Both the position numbers and the translations under genes were made by a program. DNA of 64,000 nt, from assembly GCA_017308235.1 (NCBI GenBank), contig JAFKFL010000008.1, positions 62,001-126,000 of the forward strand, given 5' to 3'. The notes under the pieces are model-generated. The model was not told the DNA's origin. It saw only the letters and a program-made list of their open reading frames with translations, and did no database searches. Numbering within the stretch: the stretch's first letter is position 1; each line of letters begins with the position of its first letter. Source of the stretch: Alphaproteobacteria bacterium. GTDB lineage: Bacteria > Pseudomonadota > Alphaproteobacteria > Reyranellales > Reyranellaceae. This document shows, in pieces, positions 7,689 to 16,120 of this stretch.

Positions 7689-8552
7689 CTAACCCAATCT
7701 CTTACCCAGTTGTCCGGCCACTTCCTGGATGAACTGCCAGGCGACGCGGCCCGATCGTGAGCCGCGTGTCACCGACCATTCGATCGCCTGCTTGCGCAGC
7801 GCCTCGACCGGCACGTCGAGATCATAGTGGCGGGCATAGCCCTCGATCATCGCGAAAAACGTGTCCTGGTCGGCATTGTGGAAGCCGAGCCACAGGCCGA
7901 AGCGGTCGGAGAGCGAGACCTTCTCTTCGACAGCCTCCGACGGATTGATGGCTGTCGAGCGCTCGTTCTCGATCATGTCGCGCGGCATCAGATGGCGACG
8001 GTTGGAGGTGGCGTAGAACAGCACATTTTCAGGCCGCCCCTCGATGCCGCCGTCGAGCACTGCCTTCAGCGACTTGTAAGCGGCGTCCTGGCCGTCGAAC
8101 GAAAGATCGTCGCAGAACACCATGAAGCGGCGTTCGCTCTCGCGCACACGACCAAGGAGGATGGGGAGCGACGGGATGTCCTCGCGGTGGATCTCGATCA
8201 GCGCCAGCGGGCCGGGCGGGCCGCCCATCTCGCGGTTCACCTTGGCGTGGGTCGCCTTCACGATCGAGCTCTTGCCCGCGCCCCGCGCGCCCCAGAGCAG
8301 CGCATTGTTGGCCGGCAGGCCCTTGGCGAAGCGCCGAGTGTTTTCCAGCAAGGTGGCTTTCTGGCGATCGATGCCCTGGAGGAGGTCGAGATCGACCCGG
8401 TTGACCCGCTTAACCGCTTCGAGCCGATGACCCATGGCGTGCCATACATAGGCCTCAAACTCGGCCATGTCGGCGCTGGGTGGCTCCGCCGGCGCGAGGC
8501 GGTCGAGGGCCTCGGCGATACGTGAAAGCGTTGCTTTAAGGTCTTGATCCAT
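7689..8552 (-). CDS. DUF815 family AAA-type ATP-binding protein
   Basis: A 287-residue P-loop ATPase. Walker A GARGAGKS is at residues 88-95 and the Walker B-like stretch FMVFCDDLSF lies near residues 144-153. It belongs to the DUF815 family, which is widespread in alphaproteobacteria and often sits beside yajC, as here. No signal or membrane segment is present. The exact function of the family is not established. It is divergent from yajC with about 127 bases between the starts. Confidence 0.88.
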   Translation of the reverse strand: MDQDLKATLSRIAEALDRLAPAEPPSADMAEFEAYVWHAMGHRLEAVKRVNRVDLDLLQGIDRQKATLLENTRRFAKGLPANNALLWGARGAGKSSIVKATHAKVNREMGGPPGPLALIEIHREDIPSLPILLGRVRESERRFMVFCDDLSFDGQDAAYKSLKAVLDGGIEGRPENVLFYATSNRRHLMPRDMIENERSTAINPSEAVEEKVSLSDRFGLWLGFHNADQDTFFAMIEGYARHYDLDVPVEALRKQAIEWSVTRGSRSGRVAWQFIQEVAGQLGKRLG

Positions 8553-8679
8553 CGTTGCCTAAAGACGTCGGGAGCGTAAGAAAGGGGGCGACCATATCGC
8601 CCGGCGCTTGCGTTGCAAAGCGGCTGCGGACCGCTATAGTCCGCGCGCTTTTCGACGGCCGGAAGAATCGGAGCAGACG

Positions 8680-9108
8680 ATGTTCATTACAGAGGCTTGG
8701 GCACAGGGCGCGGGAGCGGGCGGCGGCTCTGATTTCATGCTGCAGCTCTTTCCGCTCGTCCTGATCTTCGTCGTCTTCTATTTCCTGCTGATCCGCCCGC
8801 AGCAATCGAAGATGAAGGCGCAGAAGGAAATGCTGGCCGGCGTCAAGCGCGGCGACCGCGTGGTCACCGGCGGCGGCATCATCGGCCTCGTCACCAAGGT
8901 GATCGGCGAGAACGAGCTTCAAGTGGAGCTCGCCGAGGGCGTGCGGGTGCGCATCATCAAGCAGACCATCACTGACATCCTGACGCGCGGCGAATCGGTG
9001 CGTGGCGCGAAGGACTCTGAGGAGGACGAGAAGCCGTTGCTGCCGCAGCCGGCACCGGGGACGCAGGAGAGGAAGAGCCTGCTGGGTAGTCTGTTCGGAA
9101 AGAAGTAG
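8680..9108 (+). CDS. yajC: Preprotein translocase subunit YajC
   Basis: A 142-residue single-pass membrane protein. After a short N-terminus (MFITEAWAQ) comes one transmembrane helix, LQLFPLVLIFVVFYFLLIRP, then the conserved RPQQSKMKAQKEML and a small beta domain (KRGDRVVTGGGIIGLV). I chose the ATG at 8680, which has GGAGCAG upstream and gives a normal YajC length; an earlier start adds an atypical basic extension. YajC associates with SecD and SecF, encoded next. Confidence 0.95.
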   Translation: MFITEAWAQGAGAGGGSDFMLQLFPLVLIFVVFYFLLIRPQQSKMKAQKEMLAGVKRGDRVVTGGGIIGLVTKVIGENELQVELAEGVRVRIIKQTITDILTRGESVRGAKDSEEDEKPLLPQPAPGTQERKSLLGSLFGKK

Positions 9109-9147
9109 GAGACGGAAAGCATCGGCGGCATCGCAAGGTAATCGGGA

Positions 9148-10824
9148 ATGCTCAACCTTCCGCGGTGGCAGACCATCGCCATCATCATCTTCACGGCCCT
9201 GGCCGGCTTCTTCGCGCTGCCCAACATCCTGCCCGAGTCCGTGGATGACCTGTTGCCGAAGTGGTACGCGCAGAACCGTATCAATCTCGGCCTCGACCTG
9301 CGCGGCGGCGCGCATTTCCTGCTCGAGGCCGATCTGCGCGGCGTGCTGAACGAGCGCATGACCAACATGGCCGATTCGGTGCGCAGTGAGCTGCGCAAGA
9401 AGCAGGTCGCCTTCAAGGAGGTCGTGGCCGAGCCCAACGGCCATGTGACGGTGGAACTGCGCGACGAGGCCCAGCGCGCCACCGCGATCGAAACGATCCG
9501 CACGGTCGATCCCAGCTTGGTGACGGCGGGAGCAGGGCCGACGATCGACGTCAGCTTTTCCCCGCAGGAGCTCACGCGCAAGCGCAAGGAAGTCATCGAC
9601 CAGTCGATCGAGATCCTGCGCCGGCGCGTCGACGAGACCGGTACCATCGAGCCCACGATCGTGCGCGAGGGCGACGACCGGATCCTGCTTCAGGTCCCGG
9701 GCATCAAGGACACGACCGATCTCAAGCGAAAGATCAACCAGACGGCCAAGCTCACCTTCCATCTCGTGAACGAGGACGTGGCGGCCGCGAGCGGTGGCGG
9801 CCTGCCGGCAGTGCTGCCACCCACGACCTTCCTGGTGCCGACGCGCGAAGGCATGCAGGCGCTCCGGGCCTCCAATCCCAAGGCGTTCGACGAGATCCAG
9901 AGCGCCAATCCGCGGCTGACGCCGGAGCAGATCTGCCGCCGCTACCATCCGCCCTGCCTGCCCGTCTTCAAGCGCGTGGTGGTGGGCGGCGAGGATCTCG
10001 ACGACGCCAAGGCGACCTTCGAGAACCAGTCGAACGGCGGCCGGCCGATCATCAGCTTCACCTTCAATGCCGCAGGTGGCCGCTCGTTCTGCGCCGCCAC
10101 GCGTCAGAACATCGGCAAGCGGCTCGCGATCCAGCTCGACAACGAGATCATCAGCGCGCCGGTGGTCCAGAGCGCGATCTGCGGCGGCAGCGGCATCATC
10201 ACCGGCGTCTTCACGCCGCAGCAGACGCAGGAGCAGGCGCTGCTGCTGCGCTCGGGCGCGCTGCCGGCGACGCTCACCATCATCCAGGAAAGCACGGTCG
10301 GCGCCGACCTTGGCGCCGATGCCATCCATGCCGGCACGGTCGCGGCCCTGGTGGGCACCGGGCTTGTCATGTTCTTCATGTTCGGAACCTACGGTCCGTT
10401 GTTCGGCGGCTTCGCCAACCTCGCCATGGGCGTCAACCTGCTGCTGGTGCTGGCCGGTATGTCGGTGCTCGGTGCCTCGCTGACACTACCTGGCATTGCT
10501 GGCCTCGTGCTCACGGTCGGCATGTCGGTCGATTCCAACGTGCTGATCTACGAGCGCGTGCGCGAGGAGCGGGCCAATGGCCGCTCGGCGCTGGGGGCGC
10601 TGACCGCCGGCTATGAACGCGCCCTGACGGCGGTCATCGATTCGAACTTCACGGCGTTGATCGCCGGTGTCCTGCTGTTCGGCTTCGGCTCCGGCCCGAT
10701 CCGCGGCTTCGCGACCTCGCTGTCGCTCGGCCTGCTCACCCATCTCTTCACCGCTACGGTCTTCACCCGCATGCTGCTCGCGACCTGGATGCGCTGGCGG
10801 CGGCCGACCGAACTCACGCTCTGA
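9148..10824 (+). CDS. secD: Protein translocase subunit SecD
   Basis: A 558-residue RND-type membrane protein that helps pull proteins through the SecYEG channel using the proton gradient. An N-terminal membrane helix (residues about 8-27) is followed by the large periplasmic P1 region containing INLGLDLRGGAHFLLE, a SecD hallmark, and five more helices from about residue 385 on. The charged cluster SVDSNVLIYERVREE in the fourth helix region is conserved. Its stop is 9 bases before secF, and yajC lies 39 bases upstream, so the three form one operon. Confidence 0.96.
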   Translation: MLNLPRWQTIAIIIFTALAGFFALPNILPESVDDLLPKWYAQNRINLGLDLRGGAHFLLEADLRGVLNERMTNMADSVRSELRKKQVAFKEVVAEPNGHVTVELRDEAQRATAIETIRTVDPSLVTAGAGPTIDVSFSPQELTRKRKEVIDQSIEILRRRVDETGTIEPTIVREGDDRILLQVPGIKDTTDLKRKINQTAKLTFHLVNEDVAAASGGGLPAVLPPTTFLVPTREGMQALRASNPKAFDEIQSANPRLTPEQICRRYHPPCLPVFKRVVVGGEDLDDAKATFENQSNGGRPIISFTFNAAGGRSFCAATRQNIGKRLAIQLDNEIISAPVVQSAICGGSGIITGVFTPQQTQEQALLLRSGALPATLTIIQESTVGADLGADAIHAGTVAALVGTGLVMFFMFGTYGPLFGGFANLAMGVNLLLVLAGMSVLGASLTLPGIAGLVLTVGMSVDSNVLIYERVREERANGRSALGALTAGYERALTAVIDSNFTALIAGVLLFGFGSGPIRGFATSLSLGLLTHLFTATVFTRMLLATWMRWRRPTELTL

Positions 10825-10833
10825 GGCCGCGTC

Positions 10834-12012
10834 ATGCTGTGGAAGCCTCATCATATCGTTCCTGCCCACACGAAGTTCGACTTCATGGGCAAGCGCGTCT
10901 GGGCGCTCGGGCTCTCGACGCTGATCAACATCCTGTCGCTCGTCGGCGTCTTCACGCTTGGCCTGAACTTCGGCATCGATTTCGAAGGCGGTATCGCCAT
11001 CCAGGTCCGCGCCAAGGAGGGAGCAATCCAGCTCGAGGAGTTGCGCACCACCACCGCGGCGCTTGGCCTCGGCGAGGTGTCGCTGCAGTCGTTCGGCGAC
11101 AAGAGCAGCGCGCTGATCCGCGTCCAGCGCCAGGAAGGCAACGCCGAGTGCGTGGCGCACGCCGACACAGTCATGAAGCGGCGCGTTGGCAACGGCTGGA
11201 GCGTCAAACCGGGTCCCGAGGGCAAGGGTGACGTCGTCTTCACGTCGCCGAGCCAGCTCGACTCGATCGGCTGGCGTGACGCGGTGAGCCGCGTCGGACT
11301 GACGGTGCTCGAGCGCGAGCTGCCGCGCGGCAACACGAACACCGCCAAGATCGACATGACGCCCGAGCAGCGCGCCGAATGGTGCCAGCAGGTGGCGATC
11401 AAGGTCGTCGACGATGCGATCAGCAACAAGTACGACATCCGCGGTACCGAATCGGTCGGCCCCAAGATCGGGGCGGAGCTGATGCACAGCGGCATCATCG
11501 CGGTGCTGGCGACGCTGGGGGCGATCGCCATCTACATGTGGTTCCGCTTCGAATGGCAGTTCGGTGTCGGCGCCCTGATTTCGATGCTGCACGACGTGAT
11601 CTCCACGATCGGCATCTTCGTGCTGTTCCGGCTCGATTTCAGCCTGACCGCCCTTGCTGCGGTGCTGACCATCGCCGGCTATTCGATCAACGACACCGTC
11701 GTGGTGTTCGACCGCGTGCGCGAGAACATGCGCCGCTACAAGAAGCTGGGGCTGGTCGACCTCCTGAACCTCAGCATCAACGAGACGCTGTCGCGTACAG
11801 TGATGACCTCGATCACGGTGTTCGTCGCGGTGGCGGCGCTGGTGATCTTCGGCGGACCGGTGCTCTACAGCTTCTCGATCGCCATGCTGTGGGGCGTCAT
11901 CGTCGGCACCTATTCCTCGATCTGGATCGCCTGCGCGGGTCTGGTCTATCTGAAGCTCAGGCCCGAGCAGCTCCGGCGAGACGAAGAGGGCGCCGCCAAG
12001 GCCAAGGCGTGA
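10834..12012 (+). CDS. secF: Protein translocase subunit SecF
   Basis: A 392-residue partner of SecD. It has an N-terminal helix, the FGIDFEGGIAIQV motif of the periplasmic entry, and five C-terminal helices including SINDTVVVFDRVRENMRRYK, the counterpart of the SecD charged helix. Bacterial SecF is about 320 residues; this one is somewhat longer because of a longer periplasmic segment with cysteines at C151-type positions. Its TGA overlaps the GTG start of the next gene (GTGA), so translation of the NDUFAF3-like protein is coupled. Confidence 0.95.
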   Translation: MLWKPHHIVPAHTKFDFMGKRVWALGLSTLINILSLVGVFTLGLNFGIDFEGGIAIQVRAKEGAIQLEELRTTTAALGLGEVSLQSFGDKSSALIRVQRQEGNAECVAHADTVMKRRVGNGWSVKPGPEGKGDVVFTSPSQLDSIGWRDAVSRVGLTVLERELPRGNTNTAKIDMTPEQRAEWCQQVAIKVVDDAISNKYDIRGTESVGPKIGAELMHSGIIAVLATLGAIAIYMWFRFEWQFGVGALISMLHDVISTIGIFVLFRLDFSLTALAAVLTIAGYSINDTVVVFDRVRENMRRYKKLGLVDLLNLSINETLSRTVMTSITVFVAVAALVIFGGPVLYSFSIAMLWGVIVGTYSSIWIACAGLVYLKLRPEQLRRDEEGAAKAKA

Positions 12013-12413
12013 GCCCGTCGAAGGGCGGCCCCGACGACAAGACCTTGCCCACGCCCGATCCGGCGCAGGTGCAGGTGATCCGGGCCTATGGCCCGGGCCG
12101 TTTCGTGATCGGCGAGCAGGAGTGGCGGGAGCCGGTGCTGGTGACGCCTGCGGCCACATCCGCCTGGACCGTGACGCGCGCGGAAGACCTCACGCCGTCC
12201 AGCCTGGCCACGTTGCGTGATGGACCGACGCCAGTCGAACTGCTGGTGCTCGGCTGCGGCAGTCGCGCGGTTTTCCTGCCGCCAGCTCTTCGCGCCGAAC
12301 TGAAGGCGGCCGGCCTGTCGGTCGAAGTCCTGGACACCGGGTCGGCCTGCCGTACCTATAACGTGCTGGCGGCCGAGGGCCGCCGCGTCGCTGCCGCGCT
12401 GATCCCGCTTTAA
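12009..12413 (+). CDS. Mth938-like domain protein (NDUFAF3 homologue)
   Basis: A 134-residue protein of the Mth938/NDUFAF3 family (DUF498). Characteristic parts are IRAYGPGRFVIGEQEW, the strand VELLVLGCG and LEVLDTGSACRTYNVL near the C-terminus. The human homologue NDUFAF3 takes part in assembly of respiratory complex I. It starts with GTG overlapping the secF stop. Its place directly after secF, with a squalene/phytoene-synthase-like (NDUFAF6-type) gene 800 bases further, matches gene order that I recall as typical for alphaproteobacteria. Confidence 0.88.
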   Translation: MSPSKGGPDDKTLPTPDPAQVQVIRAYGPGRFVIGEQEWREPVLVTPAATSAWTVTRAEDLTPSSLATLRDGPTPVELLVLGCGSRAVFLPPALRAELKAAGLSVEVLDTGSACRTYNVLAAEGRRVAAALIPL

Positions 12414-12418
12414 AGAAA

Positions 12419-12438
12419 ACGGGGCCCGTAGGCCCCGT
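12419..12438 (-). terminator. Intrinsic terminator, best on the minus strand
   Basis: The stem ACGGGGCC/GGCCCCGT with a 4-base loop sits between two convergent genes. Read on the minus strand it is followed by a T-rich run (TTTTCTTT), so it would stop the PuuD-like transcript; on the plus strand the hairpin ends the secDF operon without a T-tract. Confidence 0.75.
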
Positions 12439-12473
12439 TCCCGTTCGCCCTTGTGCTCCGGACGCTCTGGTGA

Positions 12474-13073
12474 TCAGACAAAGCCGCCGTGGCTTTGCGC
12501 GGCCATGCAATAGAGCATGCCGATCGAGAACATGGTGTTGAAGCGGCTGGCGTAGAGCGCGATCGGGCCGGCCTTGGCCTTCTCCTCGGCCGTGGCCTCG
12601 ACCAGCCCCAGGATCTTCTGCTGGTTCGGCCAGATGAGGAACCAGACGTTGAAGGCCATGATCAGCGCCATCCACATGCCGATGCCGATCGGGTAGAACG
12701 GCTTGCGCAGCAGGAGCGCGTCGACGATGTAGCCGTTCATCCAGGCGAGCAGCAGGCCGGTGATCACGGTTGCCAGCGCGCCGTAGCGGAACCAGAAGAG
12801 GGCGCTGGGGGCGATGAACTTGGTGACCGCGGTGCGGCTTTCGACCGGCTGGATCTTCGGCATGGTCGGTACCTGCACGAAGTTGAAGTACCAGAGCAGG
12901 CCGATCCACATCACGCCGCTGATGATATGGAGCCAGCGCATGCAGAACGTGGCCCAGGAATGGTTGAAGTGGATCGTGTCGCCCGATGTCGCTGCGACAA
13001 CGGCGATGATGATGATCAGGACGATGACGCCGGCTGCGACCGTACGTCCCAAGGAAGTGAACACTGCGCCCAT
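12474..13073 (-). CDS. PuuD-like membrane protein (urate hydroxylase membrane-domain family)
   Basis: A 199-residue integral membrane protein with about four to five helices: GVIVLIIIIAVVAA at the N-terminus, the conserved MRWLHIISGVMWIGLLWYFNF, then helices near residues 95-112, 128-147 and 173-188. This matches the membrane domain of PuuD (DUF989 family). Full-length PuuD urate oxidase carries a C-terminal cytochrome c domain that is missing here, and no purine genes are nearby, so urate oxidation is doubtful. Histidines in the first conserved helices could bind haem. Confidence 0.78.
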   Translation of the reverse strand: MGAVFTSLGRTVAAGVIVLIIIIAVVAATSGDTIHFNHSWATFCMRWLHIISGVMWIGLLWYFNFVQVPTMPKIQPVESRTAVTKFIAPSALFWFRYGALATVITGLLLAWMNGYIVDALLLRKPFYPIGIGMWMALIMAFNVWFLIWPNQQKILGLVEATAEEKAKAGPIALYASRFNTMFSIGMLYCMAAQSHGGFV

Positions 13074-13196
13074 ATTGAATTTCTCCCCTATCTCATTGAA
13101 GGGACTGGCGTTTCTTTCTCGGAACCATTCTAAGCGAGGGGGCTCCTGCGATCAACGGTCGCAGATGAACGTTTATCCCCCGCGAGCTGACCGCGC

Positions 13197-13841
13197 GTGA
13201 GCCAGCCCTACCGCGCTCCCGAAGCCTCGCATCGCTATGTGCTCAACACGGTGCGCGAGGCCGATCGCGACCGTTTCCTGGCGGCACTGTTCGCGCCGGA
13301 GCCCGCGCGTACGGGCCTGATGGCGCTGTTGGCATTCGATCACGAACTCGGCCGCGCTCATGCGGTGACGCGCGAGCCGCTGTTGGCTGAGATCCGCCTG
13401 CAATGGTGGCGCGAGGCGGCAACGGAGGCGGCAGGATCCGGCAAGCCGAGAGCGCAACCCGTAGTCGAATCGCTCAGCGAAACTGTGCGCCGGCACGGCC
13501 TGACGCCGGAGAGAATGATCGCGCTGATCGATGCCCGCGCGGAGGAAATCGAAGGTCCGCTCGACGTCGTGCGGACCGGCACGGCTTTCGCTGATCTCGC
13601 GCTCGCCGTATTGGGCGTCGACGATGCGATGACCCGCAAGGCTGCGCACGCCGTCGCCGCCGCCGGCCTGATGGGCGAGGGGGAGGAGCGCCGCGCGGTG
13701 CTCCTCGAGGCGCGCGCAGTAGGCAAGGTCGACCTTGCCGCGCTGCCCATCTTGCTTCCGGCTCGGCTGCTCGATCGACCGATGACGGCCTGGCGCAAGC
13801 CGCTCGCTCTATGGTGGGCGGCGCGTCGCGGCCGGTGGTAA
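13197..13841 (+). CDS. Squalene/phytoene synthase-like protein (NDUFAF6 type)
   Basis: A 214-residue protein of the squalene/phytoene synthase superfamily. The helical stretch MALLAFDHELGRAHAV and the conserved EIRLQWWREA are typical for the NDUFAF6-like branch. The two aspartate-rich DxxxD motifs needed for prenyl transfer are not visible, as in NDUFAF6, so it is probably a complex I assembly or lipid-binding factor rather than an enzyme. A GTG start at 13197 gives MSQPYRAPEASH. Its closeness to the NDUFAF3-like gene supports this reading. Confidence 0.82.
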   Translation: MSQPYRAPEASHRYVLNTVREADRDRFLAALFAPEPARTGLMALLAFDHELGRAHAVTREPLLAEIRLQWWREAATEAAGSGKPRAQPVVESLSETVRRHGLTPERMIALIDARAEEIEGPLDVVRTGTAFADLALAVLGVDDAMTRKAAHAVAAAGLMGEGEERRAVLLEARAVGKVDLAALPILLPARLLDRPMTAWRKPLALWWAARRGRW

Positions 13842-13875
13842 GAACGGCACTGAAGCAGCCAAACCAGGAGGCGAC

Positions 13876-14763
13876 GTGGCACGGGTCAAGGCGAACGGCA
13901 TCGAGATCGAGTACGAGGCGACCGGCAACAAGAGCGATCCGGCGTTGCTGCTGGTGATGGGCTTGGGCGCGCAGCTCACCATCTGGCCAGATTCCTTGTT
14001 CCAGGGGCTGGCGCAGCGCGGCTTCTACGTCATCCGTTACGACAACCGCGACACCGGCCTGTCGACCGACTTTGGCAAGTGGGGCGTGGCCGACGTTCCG
14101 GCGGCGATCCAGAAGGTGATGCGCGGCGAGAAGGCTGCCACTCCTTATTATCTCAACGATATGGCGGCCGACGCGGTCGGGCTCCTCGACGCTCTCGGGA
14201 TCGAACGCGCGCACATGGTGGGTGCGTCGATGGGCGGCATGATCGTGCAGATCGTGGCGGCGCTCTATCCGCAGCGCACGCGCTCGATGGTGTCGATCTA
14301 TTCTACCAGCGGCCGGCCCGGCCTGCCGCAGGGCAAGCCTGAGGCGCTGGCGATGTTGGGCTCCCAGCCCGACGGGACCAGCCGCGAGGCGCGCGTGCTG
14401 CACGGCATGAAGCTGCGCCACACGATCGGCAGCCCCGCCTATCCCATGCCGGAGGCCGAATTGCGCACCTTCGTCGAGAAGAACGTCGATCGCCGTTACT
14501 ATCCGGAAGGTGCGGGCCGGCAGTATCTCTCGATCGTCGCGTCAGGTGATCGTGTCGAGCTCCTGAAGACGGTCAAGGTGCCGACACTGGTGTTGCATGG
14601 CGAGGACGATCCGCTGCTGCCTGTAGAGGGCGGCCGCGACGTCGCGAAACTGGTGCCGGGTGCCGAGATCCAGACTTATCCCGGCTGGGGCCATGACTTC
14701 CCGAAGGAGCTGATCCCGACCCTGGTCGATCGCATCGCCGGGTTTTGCAAGGCGGCCAAATAG
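13876..14763 (+). CDS. alpha/beta hydrolase
   Basis: A 295-residue alpha/beta hydrolase starting at a GTG with AGGAGG about 8 bases before it. The nucleophile elbow is GASMGG, the strand before it LGIERAHMV, an acid candidate is in HGEDDPLLP and the histidine in YPGWGHDFP near residue 276. The group resembles aclacinomycin methylesterase/RdmC-type and lactonase-type hydrolases (LVMGLGAQLTIWPDSL is common there). The substrate is unknown. It is followed by a palindromic repeat and a flavin-dependent oxidoreductase gene. Confidence 0.88.
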   Translation: MARVKANGIEIEYEATGNKSDPALLLVMGLGAQLTIWPDSLFQGLAQRGFYVIRYDNRDTGLSTDFGKWGVADVPAAIQKVMRGEKAATPYYLNDMAADAVGLLDALGIERAHMVGASMGGMIVQIVAALYPQRTRSMVSIYSTSGRPGLPQGKPEALAMLGSQPDGTSREARVLHGMKLRHTIGSPAYPMPEAELRTFVEKNVDRRYYPEGAGRQYLSIVASGDRVELLKTVKVPTLVLHGEDDPLLPVEGGRDVAKLVPGAEIQTYPGWGHDFPKELIPTLVDRIAGFCKAAK

Positions 14764-14787
14764 CCGGACCCGGCGCAACATCCTCAT

Positions 14788-14859
14788 TGTCATCCCGAGC
14801 GCAGCGAGGGACCTTTCTGGATCAGTAAAGATCCCTCGGCCTTCGGCCTCGGGATGACA
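14788..14859. repeat. Interspersed palindromic repeat, family A, copy 1
   Basis: Outer arms TGTCATCCCGAG and CTCGGGATGACA form a long hairpin in the gap between two genes. The inner part is partly decayed. The same outer arms occur at 41358-41430 (perfect) and in diverged form at 31036-31144, so it is a dispersed REP-like family. Confidence 0.8.
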
Positions 14860-14885
14860 CGGGTTGGTTGTCCGGGAAAGCGATC

Positions 14886-16118
14886 ATGAAGTTCGGCATC
14901 TTCTACGAGCATCAGTTGCCGCGGCCGTGGGGCCCGCGGAGCGAGTACCAGCTCCTGCAGGATTCGCTGGCCCAGATCGAGCTCGCTGACCGGCTGGGCT
15001 ACGACTATGCGTGGGAGGTCGAGCACCACTTCCTCGAAGAATACTCACATTCGTCCGCGCCCGAGGTGTTCCTGGGCGCGGCGAGCCAGCGGACCAAGCG
15101 CATCCGGCTGGGCCATGGCGTGATCCAGCTCACCACCAACCAGCCGCATCGGGTCGCCGAGAAGGTCGCGACGCTCGATCTGCTCTCCGGCGGCCGCGTC
15201 GATCTCGGCATGGGCGAGGCGGCGGGTCCGGCCGAGCTTCATCCCTTCAATATCAAGGTGCGCGACAAGCGTGAACGCTGGGAAGAGGCGGTGAAGGCCA
15301 TCGTCCCGATGTTCACCAAGGAAAGCTGGGAGTTCCACGGCCAGTACTACGACTTCGAAGCGCGCAATGTGATTCCCAAGCCCTTCCAGAAGCCGCATCC
15401 GCCGCTCTGGGTCGCCTGCTCCAACATCCAGACCATCGGCAAGGCCGGTGAATGGGGCATGGGCGCACTGGGCTTCACCTTCGTCACGCCCGAGGCGGCG
15501 CGTGCCTGGGTGCACAAGTACTACAATAATCTTTTGAACAATTCGCGGAAGCTCACTGACTATCCCAGCAATCCCAATGTCGCGATGGTGTCGGGCTTCA
15601 TGTGTGCGCCCACCGACGAAGAAGCCGAGGCGAAGGCGGCCGGCTGGACGTTCTTCATCTTTGCGCTCTCGTACTATGGCCGCAAAGGCGTCGACGCGCC
15701 GGGCACATCCGATCTCTGGAAGGAATATCAGAGCTGGAAGGGCGGGCCCGAGGAGAAGAAGGCACTTGAATCGGGCCTGATCGGCTCGCCGGAAACGATC
15801 GCCAGGAAGCTGCGCCAGTTCCAGCAGAGCCGCGTCGACCAGGTGATCCTGCTGAACCAGGCCGGCAAGACCAGCCACAAGGATATCTGCGAATCGCTCG
15901 AGCTGTTCGCGAAGGAAGTGATGCCGGAGTTCCACGCCGCCGAAGCCGAGCACGCCGCGTGGAAGCAGAAGGTGCTCGACGGCGAGATCGTGCTCGAGGA
16001 TCTCGATGTCGGCAAATACGACATCTACAGCCATCAGAACGAGCACATCGTCCGCCTCACGCCCGAGCAGCTCAAGGCGAAGATGGCGGAGAAGGAAGCG
16101 CTCGCGAAGCGAGCCTGA
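14886..16118 (+). CDS. LLM class flavin-dependent oxidoreductase (luciferase-like monooxygenase)
   Basis: A 410-residue bacterial luciferase-like TIM-barrel protein. MKFGIFYEHQLPRPW, the DYAWEVEHHFLEEYSHSSAP stretch and RIRLGHGVIQLTT are typical of LLM monooxygenases using reduced FMN. I chose ATG 14886 with GGGAAAG upstream. It is followed after 2 bases by a TTG-started FAD monooxygenase, then a second FAD monooxygenase and a VOC protein, so the four genes form one operon, probably for degradation of an aromatic or related compound (inference). No dedicated flavin reductase gene is adjacent. Confidence 0.9.
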   Translation: MKFGIFYEHQLPRPWGPRSEYQLLQDSLAQIELADRLGYDYAWEVEHHFLEEYSHSSAPEVFLGAASQRTKRIRLGHGVIQLTTNQPHRVAEKVATLDLLSGGRVDLGMGEAAGPAELHPFNIKVRDKRERWEEAVKAIVPMFTKESWEFHGQYYDFEARNVIPKPFQKPHPPLWVACSNIQTIGKAGEWGMGALGFTFVTPEAARAWVHKYYNNLLNNSRKLTDYPSNPNVAMVSGFMCAPTDEEAEAKAAGWTFFIFALSYYGRKGVDAPGTSDLWKEYQSWKGGPEEKKALESGLIGSPETIARKLRQFQQSRVDQVILLNQAGKTSHKDICESLELFAKEVMPEFHAAEAEHAAWKQKVLDGEIVLEDLDVGKYDIYSHQNEHIVRLTPEQLKAKMAEKEALAKRA

Positions 16119-16120
16119 CA

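Noticed and set aside
8536-10329. A 597-codon open frame on the minus strand opposite yajC and secD
   Set aside because: It is an antisense shadow produced by the GC-rich codon bias of secD; its residues are histidine-, arginine- and leucine-rich without any recognisable family. The same applies to long antisense frames at 10486-12159, 16034-17602 and 32889-34847.
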